From: a virus
IMG/VR virus record: IMGVR_UViG_3300031951_000177
Coordinates: 1-57,940 of that record
Direction: 5' to 3' (one strand)
Length of the DNA stretch: 57,940 nucleotides
The notes under the pieces were generated by a model. It saw only the letters and a program-made list of their open reading frames with translations. It ran no database searches and was not told where the DNA came from. Positions 1 to 5,823 of the stretch are shown here, in pieces (position 1 is the first letter of the stretch; each line of letters opens with the position of its first letter). The position numbers and the translations under genes are program-made.

Positions 1-244
1 GCAGCTCCTGGATCAGGTCGTGCGGGTTGCCCTGCACGTCGGTGTAGTTGAGCTGCTGAGGCAGCCACATGCGGCCACCCTCGAACCACGGGATGAGCCT
101 GCGGATGCGGGCGTTCTTCTCCACCGCGCCAGCCACCTCGGTGATCTTGAAACGGTACTGCCGGCGCTCCATCTCCGCCTGGATGTGCGGGATGTCCGCC
201 TGCATGCCGTAGCGCTCGTAGCGCGTCTGCATTGGCTTGTGCTT
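1..244. repeat. Terminal overlap of the circular map, left copy
   Basis: Matches 57697-57940 at 242 of 244 positions. The differences are at 128 (G, against A at 57824) and 233 (T, against C at 57929). Confidence 0.95.
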
Positions 245-1321
245 CTTGTGCAGGGCGAACAGCGCATCGGCGCGCTGCGTCAGCGTCATCCGGTCGATCA
301 CGCCGTCCACGAGGAAAGCATTGCCGTCGTGCGCCAGGCCCACGACCCACATCACGGTGCGGTCGCTGCGCTTGCGCTTGGTGCCTTCCTTGGCCGTCTG
401 CGGGTCACCCGCGGGGTCGACCAGGATGACCTTGTTCATCTTCTTGGGCGCGTTGTTGTAGCGCACGATCCACGAGCGCTTGAACTCCGCACCCTCGGCC
501 GGGCGAGGCTCCTGCTGGTACAACGAGATCCACGAGCGAGGATCCGACTGCGCCTGGCGCACCATCTCGTCGGTGAACCACTCCTTCCACAGGCGGTCAC
601 CTGGCTTGCGTCCCAGCGGGTCGTGGTCGCCAGCGATCATCGGGAGCTTGATGACCGTCCAGCGCTGAGGCTCGCGCTCGAGCAACCGGCCGGCCAGGTC
701 ATCCTCGTGCCAGCGGGTCATGATGACCACGATGCGGCCGTGCGGCTTCAGGCGGGTCAGCAGGTCGTTAGTCCACCAGTCCCAGGTCTTCTCGCGCACG
801 CGCTCGGAGTCCGCGTCCTCGCGGCTGCGCACCGGGTCGTCGACCACGATCAGGTCGCCGCGTCGGCCGGTGATGGATCCGCCCACACCCACCGCGGTGT
901 ACTCGCCGCCGTGGTTCGTGCCCCAGCGGCCAGCGGCCGTGCTGTCGGCGGCCAGCGCCACCTGCGGGAACAGAGCGCGGAACTGCTCGTCGTCCACGCC
1001 GTTGCGCACCCGGCGGCCGAATCGCTCGGCCAGCTCTGCAGTGTGCGAGGCGCCGATCAGGCTGAGCTGCGGGTTGCGGCCCACAAAGTACTCGGGGAAG
1101 TAGACCGATCCGTAGGTGGACTTGGCCGAGCCTGGCGGCATCATCACGAGCAGCCGGTCGATCTCGCCCTTCTCCACCTTGTCCAGGGCTTCGGTCAACA
1201 GGACGTGGTGCTGGGCCAGGCGCATGTCGTCTGGCAGGCGGTAGGCGCAGTAGTGCGAGAACGACTCACGCGCCTTCTTGCGCGCCAGCAGCTCAGCCGC
1301 AGCCTGCGATGGATCAAGCAC
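1..1321 (-). CDS. terL: Terminase large subunit, N-terminal and central part (runs off the window start)
   Basis: Packaging motor ATPase and nuclease. Reading leftward from a GTG at 1321, the ATPase domain carries an unusual Walker A (PPGSAKST, about residues 62-69) and a Walker B (DLIVVDD, about 156-162). A first nuclease aspartate (VILVDPAGD) follows near residue 290. The frame runs open through base 1 and continues in register at 57696-57521 once the genome is closed; the joined protein is 498 residues, normal for TerL. The GTG overlaps the terS stop by 8 bp, so the two are translationally coupled. No other start is better placed. Certain as a family; only the start codon is inferred. Confidence 0.95.
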   Translation of the reverse strand, partial: MLDPSQAAAELLARKKARESFSHYCAYRLPDDMRLAQHHVLLTEALDKVEKGEIDRLLVMMPPGSAKSTYGSVYFPEYFVGRNPQLSLIGASHTAELAERFGRRVRNGVDDEQFRALFPQVALAADSTAAGRWGTNHGGEYTAVGVGGSITGRRGDLIVVDDPVRSREDADSERVREKTWDWWTNDLLTRLKPHGRIVVIMTRWHEDDLAGRLLEREPQRWTVIKLPMIAGDHDPLGRKPGDRLWKEWFTDEMVRQAQSDPRSWISLYQQEPRPAEGAEFKRSWIVRYNNAPKKMNKVILVDPAGDPQTAKEGTKRKRSDRTVMWVVGLAHDGNAFLVDGVIDRMTLTQRADALFALHKKHKPMQTRYERYGMQADIPHIQAEMERRQYRFKITEVAGAVEKNARIRRLIPWFEGGRMWLPQQLNYTDVQGNPHDLIQEL

Positions 1322-1841
1322 CTGCCGCCCCCTTCACCACGCCTCTGGAAGCGATCTCCATGAGCTGATCGTCGGTCAAGGCCACCATCTTGACGGGCCC
1401 GCCGTCCTTGCCGGTCAGCTCGACCTTGGACTTGTCGCCGTAGTCGCGGTGGTTGATCTTGGCCGCCACCTTCAGGTTGGCGTCGATCGCCACCCGCAGG
1501 CCGGCCGCATCGCCCAGCATTCCAGCCTCGCGGGCGTAGTCCACCGCCGCCTCGACTAGCGTGTGCGAGCGGTGGATGTGAATGTCGGCGTAGGCTTCCC
1601 GGGTGTCGGGGTTGTTCAGCAGGATGTCGCGCAGGCGGTTGCTGCTGATCTTGAACGGCATCGACTCGGCGATCAGGCGCATAGATTCACCCGCCATGTA
1701 GCGCTCGAAGATGTCGTCAGCCATGGCCAGCACCTGGCGCTTGACTTCTTCACGTTCCTCGGCGATTCGTGCGTATTCAGCTTTGTCCACGGCATTCAGG
1801 TTGAACCCGGGCAAGCATCCAGCAGTGGGAGACGAGGTCAC
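1314..1841 (-). CDS. terS: Terminase small subunit
   Basis: Probable DNA-recognition subunit of the packaging motor, assigned by position directly before terL and by a helical protein ending in a KINHRDYGDKSKVE-type segment typical of phage TerS proteins. The start is unresolved: the frame is open up to a GTG at 1907, but that would translate through the terminator hairpin at 1875-1893. GTG codons at 1841 (175 residues) and 1790 (158 residues, DKAEYARIAEE) lie downstream of it; neither has a clear Shine-Dalgarno. I use 1841. First gene of the late operon. Confidence 0.8.
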   Translation of the reverse strand: MTSSPTAGCLPGFNLNAVDKAEYARIAEEREEVKRQVLAMADDIFERYMAGESMRLIAESMPFKISSNRLRDILLNNPDTREAYADIHIHRSHTLVEAAVDYAREAGMLGDAAGLRVAIDANLKVAAKINHRDYGDKSKVELTGKDGGPVKMVALTDDQLMEIASRGVVKGAAGA

Positions 1842-1865
1842 TGCGATCAGCCCGCCCGGGCTCAG

Positions 1866-1893
1866 AAAACAAAAAGCCGGCTCGAGGCCGGCT
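1866..1893 (-). terminator. Rho-independent terminator between the late promoter and terS
   Basis: On the minus strand, 7-bp arms AGCCGGC/GCCGGCT (1893-1887 and 1881-1875) enclose a 5-nt loop and are followed by TTTTTGTTTT. It ends the leftward early transcript after the gene at 1947, and also lies just downstream of the promoter at 1921-1950, so late transcription must pass it to reach terS. Confidence 0.85.
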
Positions 1894-1920
1894 GGATTTG
1901 GAGACACTTACCCGGGGCGG

Positions 1921-1950
1921 AATATACATCGACCCCTACATCAAGGTCAA
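1921..1950 (-). promoter_or_regulatory. Putative late promoter
   Basis: Minus strand -35 TTGACC (1950-1945), 18-bp spacer, -10 TATATT (1926-1921). The start point would fall near 1914, about 20 bp before the terminator stem at 1893. A 29-bp block from the -10 into the transcribed region (1930-1902) recurs with three mismatches at the second late promoter near 51.0 kb. Confidence 0.7.
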
Positions 1951-2351
1951 TCGGTCGTCAAGTCAATGCGCTCCAGGCCATTCCTCGTGGCGTTGGCCAG
2001 GTACTTCAGCGCCACGATCATGGTGCGCCTGCGGCTGGGAAAGCCCCAGATCTTCATCAGGTAGACCAGGTCGGCGTAGCCGTCGTTGCTCACGTCCAGC
2101 GTGAAGATGCGCTCGCTGTTGGCAGTGCGATGCTTGAGCTGGCGATCGCGGTTGGTCAGCGGCAGCTTGGCCTTCTCGAGCGGGTCGGCGAACTCCACCG
2201 CCAGCGCACGGGCGATGAGGTGCGGGCTCTTGATCAGCCCGCGAGTAACGGCACGCGGGATACGCAGGGGCTCTCCAGCTCCCAGCGTCCGATCCAGACC
2301 TGGCGCGTCGTGCTTGGGTGCATTGGGCTGTTGTCGATGTTTCGCTTGCAT
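1947..2351 (-). CDS. Hypothetical phage protein, last gene of the leftward early operon
   Basis: 134 residues, family not recognised. Basic N-terminal half rich in Arg/Lys/Pro, then a segment (ERIFTLDVSNDGYADLVYLMKIW) and a C-terminal helix. The ATG at 2351 is chosen over the upstream one at 2384 because AAGGAG sits 8 nt before it. It overlaps the previous gene by 118 bp, so the end of that gene or this start may need revision. The stop codon lies inside the -35 region of the late promoter, and the operon terminator follows. Confidence 0.7.
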   Translation of the reverse strand: MQAKHRQQPNAPKHDAPGLDRTLGAGEPLRIPRAVTRGLIKSPHLIARALAVEFADPLEKAKLPLTNRDRQLKHRTANSERIFTLDVSNDGYADLVYLMKIWGFPSRRRTMIVALKYLANATRNGLERIDLTTD

Positions 2352-2434
2352 GTTTCGCACTCCTTGCGGCCCGAGCCTGCGCATCGTGCGAAGTCGGGCG
2401 GTGAGAACTTGTAGAGGTTGCTGGCCGTGATCAT
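2234..2434 (-). CDS. Small hypothetical protein
   Basis: 66 residues starting MITASNLYKFSPPDF, with a CETC pair plus an upstream Cys that may bind zinc. The ATG at 2434 overlaps the stop of the upstream gene as ATGA, the coupling used along this whole operon. Its C-terminal third overlaps the next gene. No function can be assigned. Confidence 0.65.
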   Translation of the reverse strand: MITASNLYKFSPPDFARCAGSGRKECETCKRNIDNSPMHPSTTRQVWIGRWELESPCVSRVPLLAG

Positions 2435-2619
2435 GCCTGGCCTTTCAGCCAGCGCTCGATCGCCCTGGCGAAGTGGTGATGAAAGCCGCCGTTCTGGTGC
2501 CACAGATTGGCGATGACCTCGTCGGTCAGCGTGCGCTCGGGCTTGGGCGGTGCTGGCTCGCACTCGCACTTGCCCTCGATGTACGGGCTCCAGCAGGTGC
2601 CGCAGACGGTTCTGCTCAT
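2431..2619 (-). CDS. Small zinc-binding-type protein
   Basis: 62 residues (MSRTVCGTCWSPYIEGKCEC...). CGTC and CEC pairs near the N-terminus look like a small zinc knuckle; the remainder is a helix with a His-rich HHHF patch. ATGA overlaps on both sides couple it to its neighbours. Function unknown. Confidence 0.7.
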   Translation of the reverse strand: MSRTVCGTCWSPYIEGKCECEPAPPKPERTLTDEVIANLWHQNGGFHHHFARAIERWLKGQA

Positions 2620-2801
2620 GCTGCTGCCCTCGCCTTCTCGGTGCAGCTCGCGCAGCGCCACAACTTCAGCCGGCTGTACACCGACCCGCCCTTGATCTCC
2701 CGCGGCTGATCGCAGGTCGCGCACTTCTTGCGGAATGCCATGCCAGGGCCAGAGCCCTTCTGGTTCATCGTCGTGTCTTTGACGTTGCTGTAGATCGTCA
2801 C
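2616..2801 (-). CDS. Small zinc-ribbon protein
   Basis: 61 residues from a GTG at 2801, or 50 residues from the ATG at 2768. CATC and CASC pairs about 25 residues apart form a likely four-cysteine zinc ribbon with a basic surface, suggesting nucleic-acid binding. The GTGA overlap with the upstream stop favours the GTG start. Function not known. Confidence 0.65.
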   Translation of the reverse strand: MTIYSNVKDTTMNQKGSGPGMAFRKKCATCDQPREIKGGSVYSRLKLWRCASCTEKARAAA

Positions 2802-3097
2802 GTTGCAGTTTCCTTGCTTCTGTCCTTGATCTGTTGCACTCGCTGCCGCGTGACGCCCACAACGGCTGCGATGTACTCAGGCTTGTCACCAGCGGCCAGC
2901 ATGTCCTTGATCACTGCGATGCGGTCGCGTGCGGCCTCGGTGCGCTCGTAGCCTGGCAGCCCTCTCATCACGTTCGATCGAGCGCGCAGCCACAGTGTCC
3001 AGGGAATCTCCATGGTCTTGATGCGGCGGCCGTTGTCCTTCTGGTAGCGGCGCATCCGCAGGCAGCCGTGCTGGCACCTGGTCTCGAGGCACTTCAT
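2798..3097 (-). CDS. Small helix-turn-helix protein
   Basis: 99 residues. N-terminal Cys/Arg-rich stretch (MKCLETRCQHGCLRMRR), then a C-terminal helix-turn-helix of the sigma-region-4 kind (PEYIAAVVGVTRQRVQQIKDR, about residues 73-93). A DNA-binding regulator is the natural reading, target unknown. The ATG at 3097 forms an ATGA overlap with the upstream stop; longer in-frame starts lack an RBS and would overlap the neighbour. Confidence 0.7.
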   Translation of the reverse strand: MKCLETRCQHGCLRMRRYQKDNGRRIKTMEIPWTLWLRARSNVMRGLPGYERTEAARDRIAVIKDMLAAGDKPEYIAAVVGVTRQRVQQIKDRSKETAT

Positions 3098-3432
3098 GCT
3101 GGCCTCCAGGTGAACACGCTGTTGGGCAGCGCTGGCGGCTTGAGCCTGGCGCGTGCACGGCGCTGGCGCTCGGCGTTGTTCATCGGCTTGGGCTTGCGTG
3201 CGTCGGGCTTGTTGCCCAGCGCGTAGACCGGGCGCGGGTAGCGCCGGCCGATGCCATCCATTGTCCAGCTCTGGATGTAGACCTGCTTGTGCACGACGGT
3301 CAGGCGCATGGCGGTGAGGAAGCAGGAGATTCGGCGGTAGTCGACGTCGGGGAAGAAGCTGGCCGCCTCGCGCATGGTTAGCGGCCCGCAGCATTCCAGC
3401 ACGCCGCGGATGTTGGCGAAGCTGGGCTTCAT
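3094..3432 (-). CDS. Conserved phage protein, winged-helix-like
   Basis: 112 residues (MKPSFANIRGVLECCGPLTMREAASFF...). The N-terminal 60 residues read like a winged helix (LTMREAASFFPDVDYRRISCFLTAM); the C-terminal part is Arg-rich (AERQRRARARLK). Proteins of this pattern are common in Burkholderia-group phages, without known function. ATGA overlap with the upstream gene. Confidence 0.75.
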   Translation of the reverse strand: MKPSFANIRGVLECCGPLTMREAASFFPDVDYRRISCFLTAMRLTVVHKQVYIQSWTMDGIGRRYPRPVYALGNKPDARKPKPMNNAERQRRARARLKPPALPNSVFTWRPA

Positions 3433-3965
3433 GCGTTGCGCTCCTTCAGCTTATCTTCAAGCCATAACACAAGCCCTTCAACGCCGACATGCCGACAGAC
3501 GTGTCTGGCTTTCTCATGCTCCTTCTCCGTCAGCCCTCGCCACTCGCGGCGGGGTGGGTGGGTGAAGAGAGGCCTCCATTCGTACGGGATGTGGTCGCAG
3601 GCTTCCGCTTTGGCTTCATCAATGGTGCGGTAACGGCATGGATACCAACCGCCCCATTCAGTGACCACCCCGTCCTTCATGCGCTTCGCTTGCCGCTCTT
3701 GCCACGCCACCGGCTCCTGCTCCGGCTGGTCCGTCGGCGTACCGATGCTGACATCTCCATTCACCGGATTGATCCACATCCGCCCATGCGTTTCTTGCTC
3801 GACGCGGCGGGCTTGCTCTGCGTAAGGCTGCTCCGGCTGCTCCAGCGCGGCGCGGAGGGCGGTGATGGTTTTCTCGTCGCCTGTAGTCCACCAGGATGGA
3901 GCATCATCCTTCCACCCTTCCAACGCCTTCAACGCCTTCTCGGCTGCGCTTCGCAGGTCACTCAT
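3429..3965 (-). CDS. Conserved phage hypothetical protein
   Basis: 178 residues from the ATG at 3965, which overlaps the upstream stop as ATGA; a longer start at 4091 would run through the neighbour. The N-terminal helix (MSDLRSAAEKALKALEGW) is typical of phage accessory proteins, the middle holds the EPVAWQERQ and EWRPLFTHPP motifs seen in many phage proteins, and the C-terminal piece is helical. Function unknown. Confidence 0.75.
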   Translation of the reverse strand: MSDLRSAAEKALKALEGWKDDAPSWWTTGDEKTITALRAALEQPEQPYAEQARRVEQETHGRMWINPVNGDVSIGTPTDQPEQEPVAWQERQAKRMKDGVVTEWGGWYPCRYRTIDEAKAEACDHIPYEWRPLFTHPPRREWRGLTEKEHEKARHVCRHVGVEGLVLWLEDKLKERNA

Positions 3966-4162
3966 CGCATCCACTCCGGCTTCTTGGGCAGCGGTGCCCA
4001 GCCGATGTAGCCTGGCTTGCCGGGCGAGTACTGGCCGTACACCGCAACGCCCCCCTCGGTCAGGAGCTGGACTTTGGCCGACAGCGGGCACGTCTCGAGC
4101 GGCCGCCAGTAGTAGGTCTGGTCCACGGCGGCCGCTTTGTCGCTGGTGATCTTGACGGTCAT
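3962..4162 (-). CDS. Small DUF551-like protein
   Basis: 66 residues. The core WRPLETCPLSAKVQLL followed by GGVAVYG and a terminal W-A-P-LPKKPEW resembles the short DUF551 fold found in many phages (inference from motif shape). ATG at 4162 overlaps the upstream stop. Confidence 0.7.
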   Translation of the reverse strand: MTVKITSDKAAAVDQTYYWRPLETCPLSAKVQLLTEGGVAVYGQYSPGKPGYIGWAPLPKKPEWMR

Positions 4163-4326
4163 GCGATCAGCAGCCCCACGATCACCAGCACCACGATGGC
4201 CGAGACGGCCAGCGCAAAGAGGCCCAAGGCCTCGAGCTGCTGGTCGTCGCCATCGCGCAGCTCGCACGCCTCAGGCGTAGGGCATGCCTCGCGTCCCTGG
4301 TTGCAGGGGCCATGGCAGTGCTTCAT
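4159..4326 (-). CDS. Small membrane protein
   Basis: 55 residues. N-terminus CHGPCNQGREACPTPEACEL with four cysteines, then a C-terminal transmembrane helix (FALAVSAIVVLVIVGLLIA), giving one membrane segment and a Cys-rich head. Similar mini-proteins occur in Burkholderia phages; role unknown. ATGA overlaps at both ends with 4323-4523 and 3962-4162. Confidence 0.75.
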   Translation of the reverse strand: MKHCHGPCNQGREACPTPEACELRDGDDQQLEALGLFALAVSAIVVLVIVGLLIA

Positions 4327-4523
4327 TGCTCAGCTCCCGTCTGAGCCTCGAGCTCGAGCTGCGAGCGCAGGCGGTCAATGCGGGTCTCGTGGTACAGCAC
4401 CATCGCGTTGGCGTAGTCGCGTGCGTCCTGCGCCTCGATCAGGGATCGGCGTGCGTTGTCGAGATCGGTGGCCATGATGGTGGCGGGCGCAGGCTTGCGC
4501 AGCAGGTTGATGAAGGCCTTCAC
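4323..4523 (-). CDS. Small coiled-coil protein
   Basis: 66 residues starting at a GTG (4523) inside the upstream stop (GTGA). After residue 17 it is one long charged helix (NARRSLIEAQDARDYANAM...RIDRLRSQLELEAQ). Function unknown; translationally coupled on both sides. Confidence 0.7.
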   Translation of the reverse strand: MKAFINLLRKPAPATIMATDLDNARRSLIEAQDARDYANAMVLYHETRIDRLRSQLELEAQTGAEQ

Positions 4524-4663
4524 AGCAGCGCCTCCCCGAAGTTGTCGATCATCTCGGCAACAGCCTGGGCGGGCGTGGGTTTCTTGAACCAGTCGGCCGG
4601 CAGAAGCTGACGGCCATCCTCGTCAAATTGCGGGAATGGCCAATGAGGGTTGAACTCTTTCAT
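4520..4663 (-). CDS. Very small acidic protein
   Basis: 47 residues (MKEFNPHWPFPQFDEDGRQ...). It is the first gene after the promoter at 4699-4728 and overlaps the next gene by 4 bp. The aromatic/proline-rich N-terminus and a short helix (AQAVAEMIDNFGEALL) are all that can be seen. Supported mainly by its place in the coupled train. Confidence 0.6.
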   Translation of the reverse strand: MKEFNPHWPFPQFDEDGRQLLPADWFKKPTPAQAVAEMIDNFGEALL

Positions 4664-4698
4664 CGTCGTCTCCGATGCGTGCAACAGCGCACAGTCCG

Positions 4699-4728
4699 AG
4701 TATAAGCAATGTGATGTTTCAACCGCAA
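4699..4728 (-). promoter_or_regulatory. Leftward early promoter with operator-like site
   Basis: Minus strand -35 TTGCGG (4728-4723), 18-bp spacer, -10 TATACT (4704-4699). The spacer holds CATCACATTG (4716-4707), a member of the operator family found across the genome and here pointing along transcription. It would drive the small-gene train 4663 to 1947. Confidence 0.6.
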
Positions 4729-5075
4729 GCCCTGTCGACGTAGTCGGCTAACAGCATGCCGGCGCGCTGCAGCAGCTCGTCGTGGTTCTCGGCGCGCTCG
4801 AGGTGCTTGCGCTTCCACTCCCAGAACTGCCAGCACAGGGCGCTGAACTCTGCCGGGTGCTTGGCCGACAGCCACTCAAGCCCGGCGCGGCAGGCGCGCA
4901 CCTCGAGGCTGCTGTAGCCGTCGGCGTCCTCGGACTGCGCCAGCTCCGGCAGCAGGCGGCGGAACATTGGGCTGACCTCGCCCCAGGTGAGCTCGGTCTG
5001 AGCTCCGCGCCAGTCGTCGCTGACGCAGATGCTCACGAGCTCGCCGATCCAGTCGGGCTGAAGTCTCATCGGCAT
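4719..5075 (-). CDS. Hypothetical protein downstream of rusA, candidate antitermination factor
   Basis: 118 residues, mostly helical, with WGEVSPMFRRLLPEL and a C-terminal Trp-rich helix (ALCWQFWEWKRKHLE). I do not recognise the family. In lambdoid phages the gene after rusA is often the late antiterminator Q, and this genome has late promoters followed by terminators, so a Q-like role is worth considering; that is context only. Starts inside the rusA stop region (ATG at 5075 or 5069). Confidence 0.65.
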   Translation of the reverse strand: MPMRLQPDWIGELVSICVSDDWRGAQTELTWGEVSPMFRRLLPELAQSEDADGYSSLEVRACRAGLEWLSAKHPAEFSALCWQFWEWKRKHLERAENHDELLQRAGMLLADYVDRACG

Positions 5076-5449
5076 GTCATCCGCACGAGAACCTGGCCGC
5101 CCTTGACCGGCTCGCCAACCTCGAACGACAGCCGCCAGTGGCGGTCGTCGACCCCGGTGGCGTCGGCCAGGCCGTCCAGGCCTGCCTTCATGCTGGCCAG
5201 CATGTTGTCCCAGTCCCGGCCGCGGCGATCGGGCGGGAAGAAGGTCAGATCGACCGCCAAGCTCGTTTTGCCGGCCAGGACAGCCCGTACCCCTGCCGCG
5301 GTCGCGATCGCCCGGCAGCGGGTCCTGTAGGCCTTCTTGGCCTTGGCTGCGGTAGCCCAGTGCTGGCGAGCGTTGGGGGAAAGTTTGGGTGAAGGCCAGG
5401 GCAGATCGACTGTCAAAGTTAGTGACTGCTCACCAGGCATTTCGGTCAT
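5066..5449 (-). CDS. rusA: RusA-type Holliday junction resolvase
   Basis: 127 residues from the ATG at 5449. It carries the family signature: PSPKLSPNARQHW near residue 20, then RGRDWDN (Asp79, Asp81), KAGLDGLADATGVDD (Asp101/102) and RHW. These aspartates match the metal-binding residues of E. coli RusA, which acts as a dimer to cut four-way junctions; in phages it resolves branched DNA before packaging. A longer start at 5533 would extend into the repeat array and is less likely. Confidence 0.9.
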   Translation of the reverse strand: MTEMPGEQSLTLTVDLPWPSPKLSPNARQHWATAAKAKKAYRTRCRAIATAAGVRAVLAGKTSLAVDLTFFPPDRRGRDWDNMLASMKAGLDGLADATGVDDRHWRLSFEVGEPVKGGQVLVRMTCR

Positions 5450-5466
5450 CGGCAACCCCGATCCGC

Positions 5467-5718
5467 TCAGCATCCGCAACCTCTTAGAGGGTTGCGGATG
5501 AGCGGATGAAGCCGGCCCGCTTTTCTTCCGCATCTCATCCGCACGGATGAGAACCCGCGTATTTGCTTGCTTTCCAGCGAAGTGCCCACTAACTTAGACG
5601 CTTGACTTGCGGATGAGATGCGGATGAGAACCCCGTGCGGATGACCCCAAAAAACGGTTCTCATCCGCAAGCTAGAATTTTGTTGAGCATTCGCTCGTAA
5701 GTCTATGTCAGCACTCAT
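5467..5718 (-). CDS. Doubtful 83-residue frame across the iteron array
   Basis: A frame starting MSADIDLRANAQQ is preceded by a near-perfect ribosome site (GGAGGT, 6 nt before ATG), which is why it is listed. The rest is encoded by the repeats themselves (GVLIRISSAS, SSVRMRCG) and reads as low-quality basic sequence. It may be a short leader, the remnant of a gene invaded by repeats, or chance. Confidence 0.25.
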   Translation of the reverse strand: MSADIDLRANAQQNSSLRMRTVFWGHPHGVLIRISSASQASKLVGTSLESKQIRGFSSVRMRCGRKAGRLHPLIRNPLRGCGC

Positions 5719-5734
5719 CTTTTACCTCCAACTA

Positions 5735-5750
5735 CTTCACAACTGTAAAT
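5735..5750. promoter_or_regulatory. Operator-like palindrome inside the iteron region
   Basis: CTTCACAACTGTAAAT matches the operator form at 8791, 9428 and 11290 (CTTCAC-AACT-GTGATG) except in the right arm. It lies 17 bp upstream (minus sense) of the ATG at 5718, so it could control leftward transcription toward rusA or activity of the origin. Confidence 0.5.
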
Positions 5751-5823
5751 GTCATCCGCAAGGCCCCGTGCGGATGAGAATTGTCGTCCGCGTCAACCTT
5801 AGTTGACACTTTCCGTTTACACC

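Larger units (their letters stand above)
5461..5792. repeat. Iteron-like repeat array, probable replication origin
   Basis: About eleven copies of a core TGCGGATGAGAAC lie in both orientations. Plus-sense copies begin near 5491, 5502, 5544, 5607, 5619, 5636 and 5768; minus-sense copies lie near 5471, 5534, 5656 and 5751. The best copies share CTTGCGGATGAGAACC. Copies at 5471-5500 form a long inverted repeat able to fold into a hairpin. The array follows directly on the primase-helicase gene; RSF1010-type replicons likewise use direct repeats with a RepA-like helicase. No convincing gene fills the 373-bp stretch between 5450 and 5823. Confidence 0.75.

Noticed and set aside
1-244. True direct terminal repeat of the packaged genome
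   Set aside because: The repeat lies inside terL, ends carry two differences and the frame closes across it, which fits an assembly overlap of a circular or permuted genome better.
20-1363. 447-residue plus-strand frame
   Set aside because: Exactly antisense to the well-supported terL; a by-product of GC-rich codons. No RBS and no recognisable domain.
1842-1907. Upstream start of the small terminase at 1907
   Set aside because: It would require translation through the terminator stem and T-tract; the start codon is a GTG without Shine-Dalgarno.
5461-5792. CRISPR array
   Set aside because: Repeats are short, in both orientations, irregularly spaced and lack unique spacers of constant length; no cas genes. 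Iterons fit better.
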